Shown here piece after piece: positions 1-10,710 of a DNA stretch of 64,000 nt (positions are counted from its first letter, which is position 1; each line of letters opens with the position of its first letter). The DNA is taken from positions 104,731 through 168,730 of the forward strand of contig SNVD02003164.1 of NCBI GenBank assembly GCA_013180625.2, given 5' to 3'. Below the pieces are notes generated by a model. It made no database searches. It was given only the letters and a program-made list of their open reading frames with translations, and was not told the origin of the DNA. The DNA comes from Boswellia sacra (lineage: Eukaryota; Streptophyta; Magnoliopsida; Sapindales; Burseraceae). A program made the position numbers and the translations under genes.

Positions 1-537
1 AGAATTTTGAACTGTTGAAGAATCAGTTTCCTGACTTACACCTTGAAGACAAGGTGGATGTTTGGGCGGGGGTAATGATAGGTTCATGGCTAGACCTTCA
101 ATTAAGTTCACTTATTCTAGGTGCAAGAAGTGAATTTAGAATTAGGTGCCCGTTTGTTTTCTTTTTCCTTTTGCTTCCTTTTGTTGTTAAGTTTGTTATG
201 CTGGGAATAAGGTTTGGGGACTGGGAGTTAGTTATTTTATTGCTAAGCTGGAAAGGCTGCTGAGTTGGAAAGGAGGGCAAATTAGTTAAAGACTATTAAG
301 GGAAAGAGGAGAGAGAGAGAGAAGGGGTAGAGGAATTCTATTAGCATTGTGTTCTGGGGAGAGCTGGTAGACCTCTCGAAAGTCTGCTGCCTCACTCTAT
401 TGTTTTCTCTAATTTTCTGGAATATTGAAAGTTGATTCTTATTACTCTGTCTACTCAAGATACCATCATTCTAATTTCTTTTCTGTTTTTCTTGCTCTGG
501 CTTGCTAATTGTGCTCAGTGTGAACTAGAACCTTACA
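1..537 (+). mobile_element. 3' tail of a chromovirus (Ty3/gypsy) with its 3' LTR, duplicated copy
   Basis: Bases 1-75 encode the end of a chromodomain-bearing integrase (residues matching FPDLHLEDKVDVW) and a purine tract (GGGCGGGGG). They run into an LTR that begins TGATAGG at 76 and ends TTACA at 537. GTTTA follows at 538-542, the same 5 bp that flank the full element 27130-46108. This is the duplicate of 45570-46108. The rest of the element would lie left of the window. Confidence 0.9.
76..537 (+). repeat. Chromovirus 3' LTR (duplicate)
   Basis: This 462-bp LTR is nearly identical to 45645-46108 and close to the 5' LTR at 27130-27590. It contains a GA-rich run (gagagagagag near 310). The last bases are TTACA where the sister copy has TAACA. 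Confidence 0.9.
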
Positions 538-544
538 GTTTACA

Positions 545-550
<6 letters not shown>

Positions 551-594
<44 letters not shown>
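551..594. repeat. (AT)22 microsatellite
   Basis: This is a pure AT dinucleotide run directly after the chromovirus target duplication. The sister copy at 46121-46181 is longer, about 61 nt against 44, so the tract changed length after the duplication. Confidence 0.95.
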
Positions 595-597
<3 letters not shown>

Positions 598-710
598 TCT
601 AGCTAAATAACTCTTTGGTAATTTGTTTTTGACTATGTACTTACTAAATTTGGTACTTAAATCATAAACTGGTTCATATGCTGTGAGCAATTGTTTTGTG
701 ATCTGAAACC

Positions 711-1289
711 TGTTGAGTGTGGCTCATATGCAAGTGGGAGAGATCCCATATTGGTTAAGTTGCAAAGCATAGGTCTTATGTGAGCTTATAAAAGAAGCCA
801 CATGGGAGAAATTTAATTGTCCCATTAGAAATTCTCTTCTCTTCTACCCCTTATATTTGTAAGGTCTCACATATAAGGCCTTATAGTTTAAGGGCCTTTC
901 ATTAAGGGCCTTTCATTAAGGACTTTAAAGTTTGTAATATTTACTTTTTCTCCCTTTGATTTGGGGTATTTGTAGTATTGCCCAATTGTTTGAGTAATTA
1001 CAATTTAGCTCAACTATTCGAGTAATCACAGTTTGACCCAATAGTTATGGTATTTGTATTGTGGCCCAAAAGTTTGTAATTCTCTTTGGAGATAGTGGAA
1101 GGTTTCTTCAACGGTGCCCGAGGACGTACGTATTTATGCCGAACATCGTTAAATTTTGGTGTTCTTTCTATCTTGCATTGTTGGTTGATTGGTTGCTTCT
1201 TTAGTTGTTATTATATTCAATTATCTAGCATAGTTTGTGGTTGTGCATTTTGGTTGTTCAGTTGGTTATCGCTTCCGTTGTGCGTAATA
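711..1289 (+). repeat. Copia copy 1, 5' LTR
   Basis: This 579-bp LTR begins TGTTGAGTGTGGCTC. It ends GCGTAATA where the other three LTRs of the family end in AACA/ATAACA, so the terminal CA is mutated. 894-918 holds a short local duplication (aagggcctttcatt twice) that copy 2 lacks. Confidence 0.92.
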
Positions 1290-1290
1290 A

Positions 1291-1304
1291 TTGGTATCAG
1301 AGCC
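1291..1304 (+). other. Primer-binding site, tRNA-iMet type
   Basis: TTGGTATCAGAGCC lies one base after the 5' LTR. It matches the usual plant copia site complementary to the 3' end of initiator methionine tRNA. Confidence 0.9.
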
Positions 1305-1455
1305 TAAGGTTGTGGGTAGTGAGTGACTATTTCATTGAAGCACTTGCTACTATTCTGGACTGTTGAATTTGGATTGCTAGTTATTGAATATAATAATTTG
1401 TTTGGAGCTTGGTTATTGGTGATTTGTGTATCGAGCTTATTTGTGAGAGGTAGTA

Positions 1456-2592
1456 ATGGCATCATCGTCAACTGTACCGGAGAAGACAATGACTGTGACA
1501 AATGCAAAAATAGATGTTGAAAAATTTGATGGCCGAAATAATTTCGGCTTATGACAGAGTGAGATGTTGGACGGGTTGTATCAGCATGATTTGGATATTG
1601 TTCTGGAAGAAACAAAACCAGAAGATATCAGTGCAAGAGATTGGACAGACTGAATATAAAAGCTGGTGGGTTGATTCGCTCATACTTATGTAGAGAACAG
1701 AAGAATTCATTTACAAAAGAGACATTTGCAAGCAAACTATGGAAGGCACTGGAAAACAAATATATGAAAAAAAGCAATGAGAATCGGTTGTACCTATTGA
1801 AAAGATTGTTTCGTCTCCAGTTGAAACCAGGTACGAGCATCAGTTCTCATATTGGTAAGTTTAATAAGTTAATTGCTGATTTGTTAAACTTAGATGAAAC
1901 CTTCAAAGATGAAATTAAGGCTATGTTATTGATTGGCTCACTTCCGGATGAATTAGATCATTTGTGTATTACTCTTATCCATGGGAAAGATAAACTATCT
2001 TTTGAAGAAGTTTGCTCTGCTTTGTTGAATTATGAAATTCGTAAGAAAGATCAAAGGGAAGATAGGGATGAGTTAGTAGATACATTGACAGTGAGAGGGC
2101 GTAGTCAAAGTAGGAAACCAGAAAAAAGAGGAAAATCTTGGTCGAAGGGTAGATTAGAAAAAGATGAGTGTGCCTTTTGTCGTGAGAAAGGGCATTGGAA
2201 GAAAGATTGTCCTAAGTTGAAAAAGAAAGATAAGGGCAAGCCTATTTCTGATGCATGTATTATTGAGCGTGAAGATGATAGTGAGTCAGATATATATCTA
2301 GCTGGTCACCCATCCACTTCTGGTTCTGATGAGTGGATTATGGATTTGGGTTGTACTTATCATATGTGTCCACATAGAGGAATGGTTCTTTCAGTTTGAA
2401 GAGCTTGATTGTGGAGTTATGTATATCGACAATGATGATATTTGCCATACTACTGAGATAGGTTCGATCCGATTAAGGAATCATGATGGACTGACTAGAG
2501 TTCTGACAAATGTTCGGTATGTACCGAAGTTGAAGAAGAATCTCATCTCTTTAGGAGCCTTAGAATCTAAAGGCTGTGGGATATCTATTTGA
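1456..2592 (+). pseudogene. Copia gag and protease (broken), copy 1
   Basis: The gag start is ATG at 1456 (MASSSTVPEKTM). An in-frame TGA follows where copy 2 has TGG (W), and then a frameshift at about 1640. The long frame 1641-2399 holds the gag capsid-like part and a CCHC zinc knuckle at 2169-2210 (CAFCREKGHWKKDC) that packages RNA. The protease follows at about 2335, where the active-site triplet reads D-L-G in place of the usual D-S-G or D-T-G. The protease then shifts frame (2400-2592, ending CGISI). Gag-pol is normally one polyprotein, so these breaks prevent its expression. Confidence 0.88.
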
Positions 2593-3527
2593 GATGGTAT
2601 TCTGAGGTATACTTCAGGCGTTCTTGTGGTATTGAAAGGCACTAGGAGGAACAACTTGTATTACTATAATGGTAGTACGGTTATTGGATCAGCGGCTATG
2701 ATTTCTGATAATGATACAGATTTAGAGATCACGAGACTGTGGTATATGCGATTGGGACATGCAGGTGAGAGAGCCTTATTTAGTTTGGTGAAACGAGGCT
2801 TATTGAAAGGTGCAAAGACTTGCAAGCTAGATTTTTGTGAGCATTGTTTTCTGAGAAAGTAGAAGAGAGCGAAATTTGGCACCACTATTGATAATACCAA
2901 TGGTATTCTTGATTATGTTCACTCAGAGGTGTGGGGGCCTATCAAAACTGCATCAATGGGAGGTAGGCACTACTTTGTTACTTTTGTTGATGACTTTTCC
3001 AGAAGAACTTGGGTATACTGTTTGAAATCATAAGATGATGTACTTAGTGCTTTCCTTAAATGAAAAAAGATGATTGAGACACAAACTGGCAAGAAGATCA
3101 AGCATCTCAGAACAGAAATGGTGGTGAGTATTTCAGTGATCAATTTTTGAAATTGTGTCAAAATGAAGGTATTGTACGTCATTTTACTATTAGAGGTACA
3201 TCGCAGCAGAATGGGGTGGCAGAACGCATGAACCAGATATTACTGAAGAAAGTTCGATGTATGTTGTCCAATGTTGGGTTGGGCAAGGAATTTTGGGTTG
3301 AGGCTGTGACTTATGCATGTCATCTCATTAATCGTTTACCTTCAGCTGCTATTGGTGATAGAACTGCATTGGAGGTATGGTTTGGACAACCTGTTTCTGA
3401 TTATGATTCTTTACATGTTTTTGGTTCTCCTGTATATTATCATGTGAAAGAATCTAAGCTAGATCCTAGAGTCAAGAAAGCGATTTTCTTGGGATTTGCT
3501 TCGGGAGTAAAAGGATATCGTCTTTAG
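2593..3527 (+). pseudogene. Copia integrase (broken), copy 1
   Basis: The N-terminal zinc-binding part is at about 2740-2860. It keeps RLGHAGE and CEHC, but the first histidine of the HHCC set is tyrosine here (LWYMRLGH; copy 2 has LWHMRLGH). A TAG follows at about 2860. The catalytic core spans about 2925-3250, with stops near 3031 and 3061 and a missing base at about 3115, where copy 2 keeps the D-N-G-GEY motif. The frame 3147-3527 keeps GTSQQNGVAERMN, which contains the catalytic glutamate, and the GKEFWVEAV region. The enzyme would insert the cDNA into the genome, but this copy cannot. Confidence 0.87.
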
Positions 3528-3584
3528 TGTCCTAGTTCAAGGAAGATTATATCCGACAGAGATGCAACATTTGATGAGTCTTCA

Positions 3585-5446
3585 ATGTTGAAGAAATCAG
3601 AAAACCAGACAAAGGTGAATGGTAATCCACAGCAGGTGAAGCATACTCAGCAACAGGTGAAGTTTGAAATGATGACATTGAACCCAGTTAGATCTGTTGA
3701 GACAGATGATGATACTTTTATGATAGAGGGAGATTTGGGAGATGATGGAGAGGGTTCTACTGAGGAACCTCAAAAGCAACAAGAATCTATTGTAGTTGAT
3801 AGGCCAAGATGTAAGATTTACAGACTTGCTCGATTTGCTGATATGGTGGCTTATACACTTCCAATTGTAGATGCTGATGTTCTTTCCACTTATAGAGAGG
3901 CAGTCAGATGTTCTGAAGTTGATCGGTGGAAGACAGCTATGAGCGAAGAGATGCAGTCTCTTCAGAAGAATGAAACTTGGGAGCTAGCTCAACTACCGAA
4001 GGGTAAAAAGGTAATTGAGTGCAAATAGCTATATGCAAAGAAAGATGGATTTCCTGAAAAGAATAACTTCCGCTACAAGGCTAGGTTGGTGGCTAAAGGC
4101 TACACTCAGAGGGAAGGAATTGACTACAATGAAGTATTTTCTCCAGTTGTGAAACATTCTTTCATTATAATTTTGTTGGCCTTGGTATCTCAGATGAATA
4201 TGGAACTAGTTTAACTTGATATAAAAACTGCATTTTTACGTGGTGACTTAGAAAAGAAAATCTATATGACTCTGCCAGAGGGATTAAAAGTTGTTGGTAA
4301 GGAAAATTTGATGTGCAAACTGAAAAGATTGCTTTATGGTTTGAAGCAATCTCCCATATAGTGGTATAAGCTATTTGATCAGTTTATGATGGGTCAGAGG
4401 CACACAAAAACCAAATTTGATAATTGTGTGTATTTTCGGAGGCTACGTGATGGTTCTTTCATTTATCTACTCTTGTATGTTGATGACATATTGATAGCTT
4501 CGACGAATGTCGAAGAAATTATAAAGTTGAAGACTTAGTTGAATCGAGAGTTTAAATGAAAGATTTGGATGAAGCTAAGAAGATACTAGGTATGTAGATT
4601 AGCAGAGATAGAGGGAGAGGCAAGATTTGTTTGACTCAGAAGCATTATCTGAAGAAGGTATTACAGCGGTTTGGTATTACAAAGCAGTCAAAACCTGTAA
4701 GTATCCCACTTGCTCCTTATATGAAGCTCAGTGCATCTTTATCTCCTAGTATAGATGAGAAACGAGAGTATATGTCTCGAGTTCCATATGCTAATGCAGT
4801 TGGTAGCTTGATGTATGCTATGGTATGTACAAGACCTGACATTTCACATGCAGTTGGAGTTGTGAGTAGGTACATGCATGATCCTGGTAAAGGACATTGG
4901 CAAGTAATGAAATTGATTCTACGGTATTTGTTGAAAACCGTAGATGTTGGCTTAGTCTTTGAGAGGGATGATACATGTGATCAGTATACTATTGGTTATG
5001 TTGATTATGATTATACTGGTGATTTGGATGAATGTTGATCGACAAATGGTTATGTGTTTACTCTTACAAGAGCACCAGTAAGTTGGAAGTCTATTTTACA
5101 ATTTACAGTGGCTTTATCTACTACGGAAGTAGAGTATATCGTAATGACAGAGGCTGTGAAGGAAGCTATTTGGTTACAAGGTTTGCTGGATGAATTGGGA
5201 ATTGGGCAGAAGAAGAGTACTCTTTATTCTGACAATCAGAATGCTATCCACTTACCAAAGAATCCAGTGTTCTATATTTATACGAAGCATATTGATGTTC
5301 GGTATCATTTTGTGCGGAAGATCATTGATGAAGGAAGAATCTTACTTCAGAAGATTGAGACTGTCGAGAATCCCACAGATATGTTGACTAAGGTTGTGAC
5401 AACGATCAAGTTCAGTCATTATTTAGACTTGATCAATATTGTGTGA
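3585..5446 (+). pseudogene. Copia reverse transcriptase and RNase H (broken), copy 1
   Basis: The frame 3585-4028 ends at a TAG where copy 2 has TGG in the same position (ECKWLYAK). The polymerase palm follows with stops at about 4213 and 4360. The catalytic YVDD is intact at about 4477-4488 (LLYVDDILIA). RNase H occupies about 4631-5446 and keeps SNGYVFTL-like text, the STTEVEY region and the DNQNAI aspartate motif, but it is cut by a TGA at about 5037. Reverse transcription by this copy is impossible without help in trans. Confidence 0.88.
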
Positions 5447-5540
5447 ATTTGATTGCACCATTGGGCATATTTGGAGGCGTTGTAGTTGTGATAGAGAATA
5501 TGGGAAAAAGAAGAAATTTGTGGTAGGTCGGCATATTCGC

Positions 5541-5553
5541 CAAGGTGGAGATT
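5541..5553 (+). other. Polypurine tract of copia copy 1
   Basis: CAAGGTGGAGATT directly precedes the 3' LTR start at 5554. This is the plus-strand primer position. The identical motif is at 51111-51123 in copy 2. Confidence 0.85.
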
Positions 5554-6110
5554 TGTTGAGTGTAGCTCATATGCAAGTGGAGAGATCCCACATTGGTTAA
5601 GTTGCAAAGCATGGGTCTCATGTGGGCTTATAAAAGAAGCCACATGGGAGAAGTTTAATTGTCTCATTAGAAATTCTCCTCTACCCCTTATATTTGTAAG
5701 GGTTCACATATAAGACGTCATAGTTTAAAGGTCTTTCATTGAAGATCTTAAAATTTGTAATATTTATTTTTTTCTTTTGATTTTGGGTATTTGTAGTATT
5801 GTCCAATTGTTTGGGTAATTACAGTTTGACCCAACTATTCGGGTAATTGCAGTTTGATCCAATAGTTGTGGTATTTGTATTATGGCCCAAAAGTTTGTAA
5901 TTCTCTTTGAAGATAGTGGAAGGTTTCTTCAGCGGTGCCCGAGAACGTAGGTATTTGTACCAAACCTCGTTAAATCTTGGTGTTCTTTCTATCTTGTATT
6001 GTTGGTTGATTGGTTGCCTCTTTAGTTGCTATTATATTCAATTATCTAGCATAGTTTGTGGTTGTGCATTTTGGTTGTTCAATTGGTTATCACTTCTGTT
6101 GTGCATAACA
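5554..6110 (+). repeat. Copia copy 1, 3' LTR
   Basis: This 557-bp LTR begins TGTTGAGTGTAGCTC and ends GCATAACA, followed by the AAACC target duplication. It lacks the extra copy of the short repeat near 900 that is present in its 5' LTR. Confidence 0.92.
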
Positions 6111-6529
6111 AAACCATCCATAAAAACAAATTCATTTTAAGATTTATCTGGATGGGTAGGCTTTGATATTATCCCAGAGCAAGATTAACGATCGCCCAGG
6201 CGCAATGTTGAAGTCCCTTTCTAAACTTGTTGCTGGACAATAATCCTCTGAGACAGGTAAAGTAGATCCAATTTATGATTCAGTCTCTTATCAACAAGAC
6301 AAAGCAATGGAGTAAAACATGAAATTGACAGGTTGCTTAATCTATTACCGTCTGTGCAAACATCAATATCTTGTAAATTTTAAGTTCTTATGAGACTGAT
6401 CTCTCATGAGAAATTTAAAACCGTGCGACCATTTGTCATGTTGCCTTTATCCTTCTTCAACTTTTTCTTTTTTATGCAAGATTTCAATTAAACAGTCGCC
6501 TTATTGGCAGAATGAGGACATAACAAATA
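6111..6529 (+). other. Intron piece of the duplicated LRR gene
   Basis: This stretch is collinear with 51682-52100, which in the other arm leads into LRR-gene exons at 52184. There is no coding content of its own. At 6529/6530 it switches abruptly to Mutator/Ulp1 sequence that matches from 59941 on. Confidence 0.8.
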
Positions 6530-6648
6530 TATGTTCTAATACAACCGAAAAAATATGTAAATATCCATAAACTATCTACCCAAAAAAATGTGTAACTAAA
6601 CATAATATAAACATAATATATACAATGCAAGGTGATATCATGGTACAA

Positions 6649-8034
6649 TCATGCCGGGCTACTACTCAACCTCCACTGAATCAACGTCAGCATGCCCAAT
6701 GGTGGTCGCAACATCCGCTGACACGACATCATCAATCCTGGTAATGGCCCAACATTGGCAGGCACAAGATCAGCAGGCGCTGTAAAGGTCCCAACCTCGG
6801 TAGGCGCCGTGATGGGCGTGATGGCCTCCTCTGTCTGTTGATGAAGGCGAGTGACCCAAAGTTGTACCACCATTCTCCCCTACTGGCATTCGTCCGTGAA
6901 TGCCTTAATGGCTATCAGTGGAACGCCCCCCTGCTAGGAACTCGATGTACTTCAAACAGCACACGCTGCATGCTCCTCCCCCAACCTCTTGTTGGGGCAC
7001 CACGGTCTCATCCTTGATGCGCATAATGTCATATGGGGTTACGGAATAGTCGAAAATACCGTAAAAATCCATTGACACTATACGACATATCAGCTCAGCC
7101 AGACACCAGACTGTCTCTTTGACTGTGTCTGTGGAACTATGCCCAACAACTGAGTCATATATGATAACGTCACGATGATTCAATTCCACCTCAGCTGCCA
7201 CCTAATGATCGTCGCCGATGTTAACAAGGAGATAAGTTGAAAAGGAAATTGATAACATGAAAATCAATCACAACATTTCAAATAAAATGGCACACACTAT
7301 CTGTTTGAATATAAATGTTCTCACATTGTCCACTTCGACCCATGGTCTTCCAACGAGGGGCATCTCTCCCAGGACAAACTGGACCATTTCAGCCTCGTTT
7401 ACCCAGTGAATGTCATCCAATCTGTCCAAGTATTATTTCCACAACGACTTCACTTTCAACTACAAGTTCATGAGTTCAGTTAGTACATTGAAGGAATCAG
7501 AAATTACCTTTAAATTCAAATGTTTATGAAATATGAACCCAAAAAATGGTGTCCAGGAAAGCAAACCTCTAGACACCAGGTTCGGCCATAACGCGAGCTC
7601 TACAGCGTAGCATCCACAGGTAGCTATTCATATGCTGAATACAGTAATAGTTGTCAATATTAATTCTAAATGTATATCGCAGTATTAGATAGCAAGAGAT
7701 GAACTTAAACTACCTCATATGCAAGCCACTCTGATGGCCTTAACAGAATCTTAAAGAACTGACGATCAACACTAAAGACGCCCAAATCATTACCACCCTC
7801 GACGCCCCCCAACCATGCATCGACATCAGCAGTTGCTCGAAGGGCACGTGGGTCAAAAAGTGGAACTCGAGTCCCCAAGATGACACCTCTGTCTGCATCT
7901 GCTAATGGCTGCTGATATGGTCTCTCTGCTGGCTGAGCAACCGAGGCCTCAAACTGTACATGCAGGTCGTCTACAGCTTTCTCCTGAGGCTGAACCCTCG
8001 CCCTCTTCCAACTCGGTGGACTAACAAAGGGGCT
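6649..8034 (-). pseudogene. Ulp1/C48-type SUMO-protease-like domain of a Mutator-borne gene
   Basis: Read on the minus strand from 8034 down. A conserved block (GVILGTRVPLFDPRAL, VDRQFFKILL, about 7660-7940) is followed by RPWVEVDNV at about 7325-7350 and then by the catalytic part. The histidine motif reads DH*VAAEVEL, with a TAG where tryptophan is expected (about 7205). The aspartate motif is VIIYDSVVGHS. The cysteine motif is GACSVCCLKYIEFL at about 6930-6975. A frameshift after GGRSTDS and a TAG at about 6880 separate a C-terminal tail ending at 6649 (VVQLWVTRLHQQ). Ulp1-family enzymes cleave SUMO; such domains with DUF1985 are known passengers of plant MULEs. The gene is broken here and has a partial second copy at 59941-60478. 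Confidence 0.8.
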
Positions 8035-9000
8035 TCACCTATGCTTTATCAAAAGTAGGAGGTGACCTCGGCGTGAAACTAAATCCGTCGAAGGAGCATC
8101 GACTGCACAAACACTCGTGCCCACGGGATTAGGTTCAATTGGCTGCTGACCTTCATTGTCATCAATCGAACCTCCGTCAGAATCTCTATCTGAATCCTGA
8201 AATAAAGCAAATCTCAATGTCAGCTTAAGCGTTGAAATCACATAATCTATTTTGTAAATATTGTAACGTACCATGTCAGTGTATCCGTACTGGCCACCCA
8301 GTCATACATTAGCCTTACGCAGAAGAACTATCTCCTCCCGCATTTCCTTGTTCTCTGCCCGTAACAATGCAAGCTCACGCAAAACTGTGCTCTGGAACTC
8401 TTCATGGACCGGCTGCACCTATATGTCATTATTAACGGAGCCTTCATAAACCAACAGAATAATAAATTTAAACGGATAAGAATATGAATGTTAATTCTCA
8501 TTACATACCTATGAGCTTAGAGGAACATCATTTACAGGAGAGGAAATGTTATGGTAAATGGTCGCACGACCTGACGTCAGAATTGAATTGCCTGGATGTT
8601 CATAGCTATCGAAAGACTCTGGTACAAGACTAAAGGGGGTACTGCCTCTGTCCATGTCTGCCCCCACGTCAGGCCTATCGACTAAACTATGTCCAGTGTC
8701 ATGAGTTTCGGATGGATCCTCATGACTGTGACGAACATCCGTTGGATGTGTAAGATATACGGGTGAAGCAGGCGACGGAGACCGTATATGAACATCAAAT
8801 GTAGGGCTGGCTGTATCTCTGGCTAGCCCCACATTAGGTCTAATAGGGGAACTACAACCAGCAAGAGGTGGAGCTGATGGACCCTCTGTCAGAAGTGGCT
8901 CAATGCTCTCAACGGGCAATAATGGAGCATCCACAACTGTAGCCCAAGCCACATGTGCACTTCTCCAAATGCCAACCACTTCAGCGAGCGTTTTATACAA
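8035..9000 (-). pseudogene. Linker region of the same DUF1985-Ulp1 gene
   Basis: Two minus-strand frames, 9000-8509 and 8274-8035, are low in recognisable domains. They are rich in Pro, Ser, Asp and Glu (for example SPSPASPVY, DSDRDSDGGSIDD). Between them, 8290-8500 reads as an apparent coiled-coil-like stretch (LRENKEM-type residues on the minus strand), which I infer only by eye. The position between DUF1985 and the protease fits the hypervariable linker of these MULE genes. Exon limits are not certain. Confidence 0.5.
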
Positions 9001-9394
9001 CTACGTCCACCGCTCCTCGTCAGACGGCTTCAAAAGGACGAGTGAACGAGCCTGTATCAGCAAATAATCTGTCATATTAAACAATGATTCGGTGTGACCA
9101 AAAGCAAGAAAAGTTCATAAGACAGGGAAACCGTACGTACCGGCCTCCTAACCCGCAGGACATCATGTTTGACTATATGCTCGGACGGGGTCTTCATTGT
9201 CTTCCACTTCAACAACCGCGGTATCCTCCCCTCACAGTGCTTGCCCACTTGCCCAAAAGTCGCACCAATGTACGGCACGGTCTCGTACAACCAAACCTTA
9301 ATAATATAAGGATTACATAGTGACACTATGTATTTAAATTTGTAGGCTAAAGAAAATAATAAACACGTCAACACACATGTTTTGCAGTAAGTAC

Positions 9395-10255
9395 CTAGAT
9401 AGCGTAAGGGCAACCTTCTAAGTTATATCTCTTTACCTGCTTCGTCTTCGCTTGGGGTCGCTTCATATATTTTGCTAACCTCCCGTCCAAAGCGTGTTTC
9501 ATTCCTTTAAGTGTCTTATCAAAAGACACCAAACCCCAAGAATAATTATTAAAATTATCCAGTGTGTTGACAAAATTCAACCACATATAGGAGACAAAGC
9601 GATGTTGATCCCGTGCCATGAAAAAGTGCTCCAGCACATAGTACAATGCCAGCTTCACAATATCCTCGTCTGGCATACGACACACATTATTCTGAAGTCT
9701 CCCATAGAATTCATTGAGCTCCATATCCTCGCCCCCAAAGTACGTATCCAACAAAGGGCACGGATTCAACACAGTCGGTATTGTTGGCACCGTGAAGCAA
9801 ATCTCAGTCCGATAATCAAATCAAACTCGTGGGTGGAAAAAGGAATCAGTCTTCCTGCAAAGAAGGAAAAAAAACATAAGATGACAGTTATTTAACAAAA
9901 AAATTACTACAAATACCTTATACTCAAAAATAAGATTTTTTTTAACCACATTGTAGTTCAAAATCATATTTTTACCTTCAATAAGGAACCACATCTCTTC
10001 ATCGTATCTCACAGTGTTAACCTCCCATAGAAGCACGTTGTGCACCAACTAGGATGGAAAGGACAGCTGTCGAATGTCTAGGACAAACCCAAAACATATA
10101 TCACGAAACATTTCTTTTTGCCTCGTGCTCAAGCTCGCGCGAATCCATTCAATACAGTCCAAACTTGTCAAGTTTGTGATCATCACATGGTAGTGCTTAT
10201 CATATGGTGTCTTTAGAGTGAAGGACAGTCTAAATTCACTTACCATTTGCTTCAA
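9395..10255 (-). pseudogene. DUF1985-like N-terminal region of the Ulp1 gene
   Basis: The minus-strand frame 10255-10049 (KQMVSEFRLSFTLK, ASLSTRQKEMFRDICFG) continues past a stop into about 10030-9960 (LVHNVLLWEVNT, DEEMWFLIEG). The frame 9790-9395 follows (LLDTYFGGEDMELNEFYG, KLALYYVLEHFFMARDQ). This order and wording match the DUF1985 domain found in front of Ulp1 proteases in plant Mutator-like elements. Function is unknown. Stops between the blocks make the copy look dead, although introns could account for some of them. Confidence 0.72.
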
Positions 10256-10339
10256 TCTGTAAATACAAGGTCATTATAGTTAAATATGATGCAAATAGGC
10301 AAAAAAAGAAAAGAGCTAAAACAAGCAACCTGTCAAAAT

Positions 10340-10710
10340 GCTTGACAAAACTCGACGCGGTCGATGGCTCTTGACAACATAAACTGACAAAACTCTTGTC
10401 GGATACCTCTAACTGATTATATGACTTTGTCGGATGTCGGATTATTCAAGTGTCAAATTATGAATCCGACACTCGATATAAGCTTTTATCCGATATGTCG
10501 AGTGTCAGATACATGGTTCAAGATATCGATATATCGATTTTTACATATCCGACACTCAACATGTCGGATGAAAGATTTTGTCGAGTGTCAAATTATGAAT
10601 CCAACACTTGATGTCTTCGAAAATAGACTGATATCAAGTATCGATTGTGAATCAAACACGACTCAACACTTTACGTGTCGAGTGTCGAGCTGTGTCGAGA
10701 AAAATCTGAC
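10340..10710. repeat. Cluster of TGTCGAGTGTC / GACACTCGACA palindromic motifs
   Basis: Short motifs of the type TGTCGAGTGTC and its complement recur many times (for example near 10430-10520, 10545-10600 and 10660-10710). A longer unit, GTGTCAAATTATGAATCC followed by ACACT, occurs at about 10449 and about 10583. The cluster lies directly upstream of the DUF1985-Ulp1 gene, so it may be part of the Mutator element's subterminal region. Confidence 0.75.

Larger units (their letters stand above)
711..6110 (+). mobile_element. Ty1/copia LTR retrotransposon, copy 1 (defective)
   Basis: The element begins TGTTGAG and ends ATAACA, flanked by AAACC at 706-710 and 6111-6115. It has both LTRs, a Met-initiator-type primer site, a gag-pol region in copia order (gag, protease, integrase, reverse transcriptase, RNase H) and a polypurine tract. 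Every domain carries stops or frameshifts, so it is non-autonomous. Many lesions are shared with copy 2 (46298-51681). Clade is uncertain; the RT and RNase H text looks Tork-like. Confidence 0.93.
1..6529. repeat. Segmental duplication, arm A (partner 45570-52100)
   Basis: Base 1 corresponds to base 45570, and the two stretches stay collinear for about 6.5 kb at high identity. Both hold the chromovirus tail and LTR, an (AT)n tract, about 115 bp of intron, a copia element and about 420 bp of further intron. The copia copies share the same target duplication (AAACC) and flanks, so they are one insertion that was later duplicated, not two insertions. Homology stops cleanly at 6529/52100. Confidence 0.93.

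Noticed and set aside
505..690. Open frame with a poly-Ile-Tyr run
   Set aside because: It is only the (AT)n microsatellite read as codons.
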